A stretch of 17,621 bases of DNA, from assembly GCA_023388355.1 (NCBI GenBank), contig JAEWGI010000055.1, positions 1-17,621 on the forward strand, read 5' to 3'. Source of the stretch: Pseudomonadota bacterium (GTDB lineage: Bacteria; Pseudomonadota; Gammaproteobacteria; Xanthomonadales; Xanthomonadaceae). The notes below the pieces were generated by a model. It saw nothing but the letters and a program-made list of their open reading frames with translations, was not told where the DNA came from and made no database searches. The position numbers were made by a program, and so were the translations under genes. Positions 10,007-17,118 of this stretch are shown here, piece after piece; position 1 is the stretch's first letter, and each line of letters starts with the position of its first letter.

Positions 10007-10900
10007 GTGGCCATCAATCCCCAGCAACGTGACCGCATCGCCAGTGGCAAGGGCTTCATTGCCGCGCTCGACCAGAGCGGTGGCAGCACGCCCAAGGCGC
10101 TCAAGCTCTATGGCGTCGACGAGTCGGCGTATTCGAACGAGAAGGAAATGTTCGACCAGGTGCACGCGATGCGCACCCGCATCGTCACCAGCCCGGCGTT
10201 CACCGGCGAGCGCGTGCTCGGCGCGATCCTGTTCGAGCGCACCATGGACGATGATTTCGGCGGCAAGAACGCGGTCGCCTACCTGTGGGAAGACAAGGGC
10301 GTGGTGCCGTTCCTGAAGATCGACAAGGGCCTGGCCGACGAGGTCGACGGGGTCCAGAAGATGAAGCCGATCCCCGGCCTGGCCGACCTGCTGGCGCGGG
10401 CCAAGGCCAAGGGCGTGTTCGGCACCAAGGAACGCTCGGTGATCAAGTCCAACAACGCCAAGGGCATCGCCGAGGTGCTCGACCAGCAGTTCGAGCTGGG
10501 CCAGCAGGTGCTGGACGCGGGCCTGGTGCCGATCATCGAGCCGGAAGTCGACATCAACGCCGCCGACAAGGAGGCGATCGAGGTTGAACTCAAGCGCGGC
10601 CTGCTGGCGCGCCTGGACAAGCTCGATCCGTCCTCGCCGGTGATGCTCAAGCTGACCCTGCCGAAGGTGGACGGCTACTTCAAGGAGCTGGTCGAGCATC
10701 CGGCCGTGCTCAAGGTCGTGGCCCTGTCGGGCGGCTACAGCCGCGACGACGCCAACGCGATGCTGGCGCGCAACCCCGGCGTGATCGCCAGCTTCAGCCG
10801 CGCGCTGACCGAAGGCCTGAGCGCGCAGCAGGACGACGCGGCGTACAACCAGGCGCTGGATGCGTCGATCGAGTCGATCTACCGCGCGTCGATCGCCTGA
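10007..10900 (+). CDS. fda: Fructose-bisphosphate aldolase, class I (short bacterial type)
   Basis: Cleaves or forms fructose-1,6-bisphosphate from dihydroxyacetone phosphate and glyceraldehyde-3-phosphate in glycolysis/gluconeogenesis; cytoplasmic. The 297 residues match the family of the Staphylococcus Fda enzyme (about 296) almost end to end, with shared runs such as KGFIAALDQSGGSTPKALK, VPFLKIDKGLA, GLVPIIEPEV and VVALSGGYSRD. The Schiff-base Lys is probably K215 in PVMLKLTLPK. I chose the GTG at 10,007 because AGAGGA lies about 11 nt upstream and the family's N-terminus starts here. No ATG fits, and the frame upstream is Arg/Pro-rich spacer. The symbol follows the staphylococcal gene; annotators may instead write fba or fbaB. 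Confidence 0.93.
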   Translation: MAINPQQRDRIASGKGFIAALDQSGGSTPKALKLYGVDESAYSNEKEMFDQVHAMRTRIVTSPAFTGERVLGAILFERTMDDDFGGKNAVAYLWEDKGVVPFLKIDKGLADEVDGVQKMKPIPGLADLLARAKAKGVFGTKERSVIKSNNAKGIAEVLDQQFELGQQVLDAGLVPIIEPEVDINAADKEAIEVELKRGLLARLDKLDPSSPVMLKLTLPKVDGYFKELVEHPAVLKVVALSGGYSRDDANAMLARNPGVIASFSRALTEGLSAQQDDAAYNQALDASIESIYRASIA

Positions 10901-10931
10901 GGGTGTTTGTGGTCCGCCGCTGCGCGGCGGG

Positions 10932-11029
10932 CCCCCACCCCAGCCCTCCCCCGTGAACGGGGGAGGGAGCAAGGCACGCGTTGCGGTTCGACTCCCTCCT
11001 TCGTTTACGGGGGAGGGCCGGGGTGGGGG
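10932..11029. repeat. Inverted intergenic repeat between the aldolase and nicotinamidase genes
   Basis: Bases 10,932-10,954 (CCCCCACCCC, A, GCCCTCCCCCGT) and 11,007-11,029 are reverse complements with one mismatch. The left half can also fold alone: CCCTCCCCCG pairs with CGGGGGAGGG at 10,944-10,967. It may attenuate or end the aldolase transcript; no T tract follows. It is the same theme as the element at 8,974-9,088. Confidence 0.7.
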
Positions 11030-11071
11030 TCCTCCGAAGCCAATCCAGCCATCCCCGCGAGACTCCTCCCG

Positions 11072-11704
11072 ATGCCCGCCCACCCCGACACCACCGCCCT
11101 GCTCGTCATCGACCTGCAGCCGGATTTCATGCCCGGCGGCGCGCTGCCCTGCCATGAGGGCGATGCGGTGGTGCCGGGCATCGCCGCGCTGCTGGCCCGC
11201 CGCGCCTACCGCACCGTGATCGCGACCCAGGACTGGCATCCGCCCGGACACGCCTCGTTCGCGTCCAGCCATGCCGGCCGCGCGCCGTTCGACACCGTCG
11301 AACTGCACGGCCATCCGCAGGTGCTCTGGCCCGACCATTGCGTGCAGGGCACGCCCGGCGCCGCGCTCGATGCGCGCGTGGACTGGAACCTGGCCGATCT
11401 GGTCCTGCGCAAGGGCACGCGCCCGCAGGTCGATTCCTACAGCGCCTTCCGCGAGAACATCGGCCCCGACGGGCTGCGCCCGCCCACCGGCCTGGCCGGC
11501 TGGCTGCGCGAGCGCGGCATCGAGGAAGTGCATCTGTGCGGCCTGGCGCGCGACTACTGCGTGCTGTGGTCGGCGCAGGACGCGATCGAGGCGGGCTTTC
11601 GCGTGGGCGTCCTGTGGGAACTCACGCGGCCGGTGACCCCGGCGGGCGATGCACCCACGCGCGCCGCACTGGACGCGGCGGGTGCATCGCTGGAACAGGG
11701 CTGA
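11072..11704 (+). CDS. pncA: Nicotinamidase (PncA family)
   Basis: Hydrolyses nicotinamide to nicotinate and ammonia in NAD salvage; cytoplasmic. The 210 residues cover the whole cysteine-hydrolase (isochorismatase-like) fold. The catalytic triad is D14 (LLVIDLQPDF), K114 (LRKG) and C163 (GLARDYCV). Metal ligands are D54 and H56 (TQDWHPPGHASF) and H89 (WPDHCVQG). The pattern matches E. coli PncA (D10, K111, C156; D52, H54, H85). The usual GLATDYCV reads GLARDYCV here. The ATG is the only good start; the frame upstream passes through the repeat. It is 171 bp after the aldolase gene on the same strand, so co-transcription depends on read-through of the repeat. It converges on metE. Confidence 0.93.
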   Translation: MPAHPDTTALLVIDLQPDFMPGGALPCHEGDAVVPGIAALLARRAYRTVIATQDWHPPGHASFASSHAGRAPFDTVELHGHPQVLWPDHCVQGTPGAALDARVDWNLADLVLRKGTRPQVDSYSAFRENIGPDGLRPPTGLAGWLRERGIEEVHLCGLARDYCVLWSAQDAIEAGFRVGVLWELTRPVTPAGDAPTRAALDAAGASLEQG

Positions 11705-11748
11705 CCCTCGCGAGAGGTAGCGGATCCCAGGGCGTTTTCGGCAATTTC

Positions 11749-11834
11749 CGTCATCCCCGCGAACGCGGGGATCCAGTGATTTTGCTGCTGAGCTAAGGCA
11801 AAGCCCTTGGATTCCCGCGTTCGCGGGAATGACG
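11749..11834. repeat. Inverted repeat pair (27-bp arms) between convergent pncA and metE
   Basis: The arm at 11,749-11,775 (CGTCATCCCCGCGAACGCGG, then GGATCCA) and the arm at 11,808-11,834 are reverse complements with two differences. Each arm is itself palindromic (CCCGCG-AA-CGCGGG type). 'GTCATTCCCGCG...' repeats of this type are widespread in Xanthomonadaceae and other proteobacteria, from memory. The place between two stop codons suits a bidirectional terminator. Confidence 0.75.
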
Positions 11835-11860
11835 GATGTATGCACCGACGACGAGTTGCT

Positions 11861-14149
11861 CTACGCCGCAGCCTGGCCCAGGCGCAGCTCATGCGCCGCT
11901 GCAACCATCGCCTCCAGCGCGGCCGCCGTCTCGGCCCAGCCGCGGGTCTTGAGTCCGCAGTCCGGGTTGACCCAGATCTGGTCGGCCGCGAGTACCGACG
12001 TGGCCTTGCGGAGCAGATCGGTCATTTCCTGGCGATCGGGAATGCGCGGCGAGTGGATGTCGTAGATGCCCGGGCCGATGGCGTTGGGATACCGGAACTG
12101 CGCGAATGCATCCAGCAGCTCCATCCGGGAGCGCGAGGTTTCGATCGAGATCACATCCGCATCCATCGCCGCCACCGCTTCGATGATGTCGTTGAACTCC
12201 GAGTAGCACATGTGGGTATGGATCTGCGTGCCGTCGCCCACGGACGAGGTGGTGATGCGGAAACATTCCACGGCCCATTCCAGATAGCCGTTCCAGTCCT
12301 TGCGCAGCAACGGCAGGCCCTCGCGCAGCGCGGGCTCGTCGACCTGGATGATGCCGATGCCGGCCGCTTCCAGGTCCTCCACCTCGTCGCGCAGCGCAAT
12401 CGCGATCTGCCGGCAGGTGGCCGCACGCGGCTGGTCGTCGCGCACGAACGACCACTGCAGCACGGTCACCGGGCCGGTCAGCATGCCCTTCATCGGCCGC
12501 CGGGTCAGCGACTGGGCATACGTCGACCAGCGCACCGTCATCGGTGCAGGGCGCGACACGTCGCCGTAGATGATCGGCGGCTTCACGCAGCGCGAGCCGT
12601 AGCTCTGTACCCAGCCGTTGCGGGTGAAGGCGAAGCCTTCCAGCTGCTCTCCGAAGTACTCGACCATGTCGTTGCGCTCGAACTCGCCATGCACGAGCAC
12701 GTCGATGCCGATCTGCTCCTGGATCTCCACGCAGTGCGCGGTCTGCTTCTCGAGGAAACCGAGGTACTGGGCCTCGTCCAGGCGGCCCGCCTTGAACGCG
12801 GCCCGTGCCTTGCGCACCTCCGGCGTCTGCGGAAACGACCCGATCGTCGTCGTCGGAAACGCCGGCAAGCCATAGCGACGTTGCTGGAGCGTACTGCGCT
12901 GCGCGTAGGGACTCGTGCGGCGCGCGTCCTCCGTGGAGAGGGCACCGACCCTGGCGGCGACCTCGCGCCGGTGGACGCGCCTGGACCGGCTGCGCTCCTG
13001 CAGGCGTTCGCGCGCGAGCTCGAGGGTGGCGCTTGCCGATGCGAGGCCGTTGAGCGAATCGGCCACCACCCGAAGCTCGCCGATCTTCTCCCTCGCGAAT
13101 GCAAGCCAGCCGCGCAGTTCGCTCGCCAGTCCGGTTTCGAGGCTCGCGTCGATGGGCACGTGCAGCATCGAACACGATGGCGCCACCTGCAGGCGGTCCT
13201 TGCCGATCCGCTCTGCGGCGCCGCGGGCGAGCAGCACGGCCCGGTCGAGATCGGTGCGCCAGATGTTGCGACCGTCCACCAGTCCAAGCGACAGCACGCA
13301 GTCGTCGCGCAGCGCACCGAGCACCGCATCCAGTTGCCCCGGTGCGCGTACCAGGTCCACGTGCAGTCCCTGCACCGGCAGCGATGCGGCCCACGACAGA
13401 TTGTGCTCCAGCGTCCCGAAGTAGGTCGCCAGCAGCAGCTTCGGCCCGGCCGCATCGGCAAGCGCGCGATAGGCCTCAGCATAGGCGCGGCGTTCCGCAT
13501 CGCCCAGGTCCAGGACCAGGCAGGGCTCGTCCAGCTGCACCCATTCCGCGCCGGCGTTCCGGAGTTCCGCGAGCAGTTGCGCATACGCGGGAACCAGCGC
13601 CGGCAGCAGGTCCAGGGGACGGCTGCCGTCGACGCACTTGGACAGCAGCAGGAAGCTCACCGGACCCAGCAGCACCGGGCGCGCCCTGGCGCCGGCGTCG
13701 CGAGCTTCGATGAACTCCGCGAGCGGCTTGTCGCCGCGCAGGCGGAACGACTGCCCGCGCTCGAGTTCCGGCACCAGGTAGTGGTAGTTGGAGTCGAACC
13801 ACTTGGTCATCTCCAGCGCAGGTAGGTCGAGGCCGTCGTCCTGCCAGCCGCGCGCCATCGAGAAGTACCCGCGCAACGGGTCCGCATCGACCACGGGCCT
13901 GTAGCGTGCGGGAATCGCGTCGAACAGCACGGCCGTGTCCAGCACGTGGTCGTACAAAGAAAAATCGTTGCAGGGCACGACATCGGCGCCTGCAGCGTGC
14001 TGCAGCTGCCAGTGTCTCAGCCGGAGTGCCCTGGCCTGATCGTGCAGCTGCCCGGCGCTGGACTCGCCGCGCCAGTAGGCCTCCACGGCCTTCTTCAGCT
14101 CGCGTCGGAGACCGATGCGGGGAAAGCCCAGATTGCATACGGTGGTCAT
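11861..14149 (-). CDS. metE: Cobalamin-independent methionine synthase
   Basis: Transfers the methyl group of 5-methyltetrahydropteroyl-tri-glutamate to homocysteine, the last step of methionine synthesis without B12; cytoplasmic. The 762 residues are full length for the two-barrel family. The N-terminal barrel starts LGFPRIGLRRELKKAVEAYW. The C-terminal barrel begins near FPTTTIGSFPQTPEVRKARA. Zinc/homocysteine ligands are H646 and C648 (IHTHMCYSEF), E670 (SIETSRS) and C731 (NPDCGLKTR), with spacings equal to E. coli H641, C643, E665 and C726. The start MTTVCNLGFPRIG has GAGGA 10 nt upstream. The long 5' leader contains a cobalamin riboswitch, so synthesis should fall when B12 is plentiful; a B12-dependent metH elsewhere in the genome is implied. 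Confidence 0.97.
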   Translation of the reverse strand: MTTVCNLGFPRIGLRRELKKAVEAYWRGESSAGQLHDQARALRLRHWQLQHAAGADVVPCNDFSLYDHVLDTAVLFDAIPARYRPVVDADPLRGYFSMARGWQDDGLDLPALEMTKWFDSNYHYLVPELERGQSFRLRGDKPLAEFIEARDAGARARPVLLGPVSFLLLSKCVDGSRPLDLLPALVPAYAQLLAELRNAGAEWVQLDEPCLVLDLGDAERRAYAEAYRALADAAGPKLLLATYFGTLEHNLSWAASLPVQGLHVDLVRAPGQLDAVLGALRDDCVLSLGLVDGRNIWRTDLDRAVLLARGAAERIGKDRLQVAPSCSMLHVPIDASLETGLASELRGWLAFAREKIGELRVVADSLNGLASASATLELARERLQERSRSRRVHRREVAARVGALSTEDARRTSPYAQRSTLQQRRYGLPAFPTTTIGSFPQTPEVRKARAAFKAGRLDEAQYLGFLEKQTAHCVEIQEQIGIDVLVHGEFERNDMVEYFGEQLEGFAFTRNGWVQSYGSRCVKPPIIYGDVSRPAPMTVRWSTYAQSLTRRPMKGMLTGPVTVLQWSFVRDDQPRAATCRQIAIALRDEVEDLEAAGIGIIQVDEPALREGLPLLRKDWNGYLEWAVECFRITTSSVGDGTQIHTHMCYSEFNDIIEAVAAMDADVISIETSRSRMELLDAFAQFRYPNAIGPGIYDIHSPRIPDRQEMTDLLRKATSVLAADQIWVNPDCGLKTRGWAETAAALEAMVAAAHELRLGQAAA

Positions 14150-14159
14150 GTGCGTTTGT

Positions 14160-14240
14160 TCCTCGGTTCGTGGTCGCCCCCTCGGGCGATTCGGAGCCGT
14201 GCGGACACACGCGAAGGCACGCGCCTTCGTCGAAGGCACG
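14160..14240 (-). promoter_or_regulatory. Probable expression platform between the riboswitch and metE
   Basis: In the metE leader after the aptamer, the segment 14,223-14,229 (GCCTTCG on +) can pair either with CGAAGGC at 14,212-14,218 or with CGAAGGC at 14,231-14,237, so the two hairpins exclude each other. A TCGCCC/GGGCGA hairpin (14,174-14,189) follows, 9 nt before the GAGGA ribosome site (14,164-14,160). There is no T run, which favours control of translation rather than termination. The switching role is inferred from the pairing only. Confidence 0.4.
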
Positions 14241-14287
14241 ACCTTCCCGCGCCTCCAACGGGCGCCAGGTCGACGGAGATCGCTCTC

Positions 14288-14452
14288 CGGCCGAGGCAGG
14301 TCTTCGGGCTCGTGGACGCAGGACGGGTCGCGTCCTCCCTACTGTTCGCCGCTTCCCGGGCAGTGCCCAGTGCTTCATGGCGAAGGTCGTTTCCACATAC
14401 CGCTGCGGGGCAGCGCCGGCTTCGACCCGTGGGTCCTACCGGCTTCCCTTTT
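14288..14452 (-). ncRNA. Cobalamin (B12) riboswitch upstream of metE
   Basis: On the minus strand the leader has the conserved blocks in order: AAAAGGGAAGCCGGT (about 14,452-14,438), GCCGGCGCTGCCCCGCAGCGG (split here as GCCGGCGCTGCC and CCGCAGCGGTA), CACTGGGC, GGGAAGCGGCGA, and the B12 box GAGCCCGAAGACCTGCC (14,311-14,295). This is the normal layout of the AdoCbl-type aptamer. Binding of cobalamin is expected to lower MetE, the B12-independent enzyme. About 140 nt separate the B12 box from the metE start. Confidence 0.93.
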
Positions 14453-14458
14453 AAACAC

Positions 14459-14482
14459 ATCGCTCTATCAAGATATAGCGAT
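14459..14482. promoter_or_regulatory. 24-bp imperfect palindrome at the promoter end of the metE leader
   Basis: ATCGCTCTATCA and AGATATAGCGAT are reverse complements except at two positions per arm. It is AT-rich in a GC-rich setting, just upstream of the riboswitch and of a TTTAAAAGG tract. It is a candidate operator overlapping the metE promoter, for example for a methionine-metabolism regulator such as SahR or MetR; which protein binds is unknown. The minus-strand core CTATATCTTGATAG also contains possible -10-like sequence. Confidence 0.5.
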
Positions 14483-14753
14483 ACGTACCTTGGCGGGATG
14501 GACGTTACGCGCGCGGGCGACGCGGGTCAAGCGGCGGCGAAGCCGGCCCTCGGAAAGCCCACCGATGTCGTCCTCGCGCCGCGCGGAAGCGGCTGGCCCC
14601 GGTCGCGGGCGTCGTCGGAACGCGCCGCAGGCAGGATCGCGCCGTAGGTCGCGGGCAGTCCTTAGAAGGCACCAAGGCCGCGGGGACGGGGACGTGCGGC
14701 CCGGCGCCGGGGCCGCGCCGCTGCATCGCGTCAGGGAACCCTGCGAAGCCGCC
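14483..14753. other. Spacer between metE leader and purU; no gene seen
   Basis: I see no credible coding frame, RNA gene or insertion element in these 271 bp. The only structure is a GC-rich hairpin at 14,696-14,716 (GCGGCCC...GGGGCCGC with one bulge) that could serve as a weak 3' end for purU. The metE promoter must lie at the left edge. Confidence 0.5.
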
Positions 14754-15605
14754 TCAGCGGAACACCACCGTGCGGTGTCCGTTGAGCAGGATCCGGTGCT
14801 CCACGTGCAGCCGCACCGCGCGCGCCAGCACGCGCGACTCGACGTCGCTGCCGATCCGGATCAGCGCCGCAGGCGTCATCGCATGGTCCACGTGCGCCAC
14901 GTCCTGCTCGATGATCGGACCCTCGTCCAGGTCGGGCGTCACGTAGTGTGCGGTGGCGCCGATGATCTTGACCCCGCGCGCGTGCGCCTGGTGGTAGGGC
15001 TGGGCGCCCTTGAAACTGGGCAGGAAGCTGTGATGGATGTTGATCGCGCGCCCGGCCAGTGCCGCGCACAGCGTGGGCGAGAGGATCTGCATGTAGCGCG
15101 CCAGCACCACCAGGTCGATGCGCTCGCGCTCCACCAGGTCCAGCAGCTGCCGTTCCTGCGCTTCGCGCGTCGCCGCGTCGACCGGGACATGGTGGAACGG
15201 CACGCCGTAGGAGCCCGCGAGCTGCGCATAGTCCGTGTGGTTGGAGGCCACGGCGACGATGTCCGCGCGCAGCTGCCGGCTGTGGGTGCGGAACAGCAGG
15301 TCGTTGAGGCAATGCCCCTGCCGGCTGACCAGTACCAGCAGCCGCGCGCGCCGGCGCACCTCGTGCATGTCCCAGTCCATCGCGTGCGCGGTGGCCAGCG
15401 GCGCGAACGCGGCGCGCACCGTGTCGATGTCGCTGGCCGCCGGCACGTCGAAGTGCACGCGCAGGAAGAACCGGCCCGACTCGGCGTCGCCGAACTGCTG
15501 CGCATCGAGGATGTTGCAGCCGTGCTCGAACAGCAGCCCGGACACGCGGTGGACGATGCCGGTGCGGTCGGGGCAGGAGAGGATGAGGACGTGGTCGCGG
15601 GGCAT
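14754..15605 (-). CDS. purU: Formyltetrahydrofolate deformylase
   Basis: Hydrolyses 10-formyl-tetrahydrofolate to formate and tetrahydrofolate. This balances one-carbon units and, in E. coli, feeds formate to PurT; cytoplasmic. 283 residues: an N-terminal ACT domain (about 3-80, LILSCPDRTGIVHRVSGLLF), then a formyltransferase-like domain (85-283). Catalytic residues are N189 and H191 (INIHHSFLPSFKG) and D227 (TPDLDEGPI), with the same 2- and 38-residue spacing as N106/H108/D144 of PurN. The ATG at 15,605 fits the family start; a GTG four codons earlier is possible. No Shine-Dalgarno site stands out. The neighbouring metE also draws on the folate one-carbon pool, but they are separated by the riboswitch leader. 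Confidence 0.95.
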   Translation of the reverse strand: MPRDHVLILSCPDRTGIVHRVSGLLFEHGCNILDAQQFGDAESGRFFLRVHFDVPAASDIDTVRAAFAPLATAHAMDWDMHEVRRRARLLVLVSRQGHCLNDLLFRTHSRQLRADIVAVASNHTDYAQLAGSYGVPFHHVPVDAATREAQERQLLDLVERERIDLVVLARYMQILSPTLCAALAGRAINIHHSFLPSFKGAQPYHQAHARGVKIIGATAHYVTPDLDEGPIIEQDVAHVDHAMTPAALIRIGSDVESRVLARAVRLHVEHRILLNGHRTVVFR

Positions 15606-15760
15606 CGGCGCCGGCACGGCAGGGCAGGCGCGCGACTATGTCATACCCGGGACCGGCCGCGGCGGACGGTTTCCCGTGCAACCTGGACGAGCGGGCGCAA
15701 GCGGCGTTTCCGGTCGGGAGCGCCGCATCGTCACGCCGGCGCCAATGGCGCGTGAGCGTG

Positions 15761-16171
15761 TCAGGGCGCTGGAAGCATGGGCACCGGCGCAGGCGCTCCG
15801 GCGGCGTCGAGCGCGATCATCACGAAGCGCCCGCGCGTGCACAGTTCGCGCGCGCCGCTGAGCAGGTCCTCGGCCACCACGTCCACTTCCACCTGCATCG
15901 AGGTGCGGCCGACCTCGACCACGCGGGCGATGGTCTCGACCAGCTGGCCCTGCCGGATCGGATGCCGGAAGTCGACCTGTTCGGAGCGTGCCGTCACCAC
16001 CGTGCGCCGTGCGAACCGGGAGGCCGCGATGAAGGCGGCCTTGTCCATCCACGCCAGCGCCTGGCCGCCGAACAGCGTGCCCAGGTGGTTGGTGTGGTCG
16101 GGGAACACGATCTCGAGCATGCGCGCCTCGGTGGCGGGCGCCGCGCTGTCCGCTGCCGACGCCTCGCTCAT
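15761..16171 (-). CDS. Acyl-CoA thioesterase, hotdog fold, YciA-like
   Basis: 136 residues with a single hotdog domain. The signature NHLGTLFGGQALAWMDKAAF (28-47) corresponds to the catalytic helix of the YciA/BACH group, with the presumed catalytic Asp at D43 and N28 nearby. A second conserved patch is VDFRHPIRQGQLVE. Enzymes of this group release CoA from a wide range of acyl-CoAs in the cytoplasm and are usually hexamers. The ATG overlaps the TGA of the thioredoxin-like gene by 4 bp (ATGA), which fixes the start and suggests coupled translation. The last residues (APAPVPMLPAP) are low-complexity. The link with the redox genes upstream is not understood. Confidence 0.9.
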   Translation of the reverse strand: MSEASAADSAAPATEARMLEIVFPDHTNHLGTLFGGQALAWMDKAAFIAASRFARRTVVTARSEQVDFRHPIRQGQLVETIARVVEVGRTSMQVEVDVVAEDLLSGARELCTRGRFVMIALDAAGAPAPVPMLPAP

Positions 16172-16518
16172 GCCTCCGCGGCCTCGGCCGCCGGCAGCCA
16201 CAGCGCGACCGCGCGCGCGATCTGCCCCGGCGCCTGGAAGCCGGGCAGGCGCGTGACCTCGGCGCCGTCGCGAAACAGTGACAACGTCGGCGTCTGGCGC
16301 AGGCCGAGCGCACGGAAAAAGTCCTCGCCGACGGTTTCCAGCTTCACCTTGAGCAGGACCAGCTCCGCCGCCGCCGCGTCGCCCGCGAACTTCTGCAGCG
16401 ACATGTCCAGCATCCGGCAGCCGGGGCAGTCGTCCTTGTGGTAGTCCACCAGCAGGCGCGGGTGCGCGGCGAGGGCGGCGTGGTAGTCGTCAGGCGACGA
16501 CGCGTGCAGGGTCTGCAT
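16168..16518 (-). CDS. Thioredoxin-like protein with a CPGC active site
   Basis: 116 residues with one thioredoxin fold and no signal peptide, so cytoplasmic. The active site is DDCPGC (C31, C34) instead of WCGPC. The cis-proline is P77 in QTPTLSLF. The rest follows the thioredoxin plan (LLVDYHKDD strand, VLLKVKLETVGEDFFRALGL, then GFQAPGQIARAV). The swapped dipeptide and lost Trp should change redox potential and partner choice. Its start lies 29 bp inside the end of the flavodoxin gene, and its stop overlaps the thioesterase start, so the three genes form a tight unit. Position downstream of nrdB suggests a role in reducing ribonucleotide reductase, but this is inferred from neighbourhood. 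Confidence 0.88.
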   Translation of the reverse strand: MQTLHASSPDDYHAALAAHPRLLVDYHKDDCPGCRMLDMSLQKFAGDAAAAELVLLKVKLETVGEDFFRALGLRQTPTLSLFRDGAEVTRLPGFQAPGQIARAVALWLPAAEAAEA

Positions 16519-16972
16519 GGCGCGTGTTCTCGATGGAATTGAGGATGTGGTCGGTCCACTGCCGGATCCGGAGGGCGTCGCGTTCGCCGTGCGGCATCTG
16601 CTCGATCTCCAGGCGCGGGTGTGGCGAACCGAAGAAGGCGGCGATGCGCCGCAGCGCGCCGCAGTAGTACTCCTGGCCCCACTGCGTCTCGCCGGTGCCG
16701 AACACCGCGAGCCGGGCGCCCGGCTTGCCGACCGCCGCGACCAGTTCGGCGATGAAGCGCCGCATCTCCGCCGGCGTGCGCCCGGCATTGTCGGTCCAGG
16801 CGCCGAGCAGGTAGAGGTCGTGGCGCGGGTCGGGCCCGGCCGAGACCAGCCCGGCGATGTCGGTCTCGACCCAGCACACCGTGTGCCCGCGCTGCTCGCA
16901 GCGCGCGCGCACCATGCGCGCGACGTCGCGCGTGTTGCCGCTGAGCGAGGCGAAGGCGATCAGGATGCGCAT
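16490..16972 (-). CDS. Flavodoxin
   Basis: 160 residues, short-chain-like flavodoxin, cytoplasmic one-electron carrier with FMN. The phosphate-binding loop is ASLSGNTRDVA (S9, S11, G12, N13, T14) after a hydrophobic first strand MRILIAF. The second FMN loop is GAWTDNAGRTP, and the third is FGTGETQWG. This is longer than NrdI and has the flavodoxin W/T loops, so FldA-like rather than NrdI is the better name. It is the first gene after nrdB (146 bp apart, with a REP pair between) and overlaps the thioredoxin-like gene. A role in maintaining the NrdB metal/radical cofactor is plausible but unproven. Confidence 0.9.
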   Translation of the reverse strand: MRILIAFASLSGNTRDVARMVRARCEQRGHTVCWVETDIAGLVSAGPDPRHDLYLLGAWTDNAGRTPAEMRRFIAELVAAVGKPGARLAVFGTGETQWGQEYYCGALRRIAAFFGSPHPRLEIEQMPHGERDALRIRQWTDHILNSIENTRHADPARVVA

Positions 16973-16997
16973 GGCGTGGATGCGGCTGCCCGGCCCA

Positions 16998-17077
16998 CTG
17001 TAGGAGCGGCTTCAGCCGCGATCACCAGTGAGATGTGGCGTCGGATCGGAAGATCGCGGCTGAAGCCGCTCCTACAG
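16998..17077. repeat. REP-like pair, perfect 25-bp inverted repeat
   Basis: Bases 16,998-17,022 (CTGTAGGAGCGGCTTCAGCC, then GCGAT) are the exact reverse complement of 17,053-17,077, with 30 bp between. Each arm also carries a small palindrome (GCGGCTTCAGCCGC). It is the same sequence family as the single copy at 3,133-3,157, and resembles REP elements of Pseudomonas/Stenotrophomonas. Lying between nrdB and the flavodoxin gene, it could stabilise the upstream mRNA or limit read-through. Confidence 0.85.
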
Positions 17078-17118
17078 GGCGCAGATGGCATCGCAGCTCG
17101 TCCAGTCGCGCGCCGACC

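Noticed and set aside
11749..11775. A second CRISPR I-E repeat
   Set aside because: It shares only the CCCCGCG...CGCGGGGAT stem; the ends differ and it belongs to a paired inverted repeat of another type.
14150..14460. SAM riboswitch or T-box upstream of metE
   Set aside because: The conserved blocks, including the B12 box, are those of a cobalamin aptamer.
16490..16972. Naming the flavodoxin NrdI
   Set aside because: The protein is longer, with flavodoxin-type FMN loops; nearness to nrdB alone does not justify the name.
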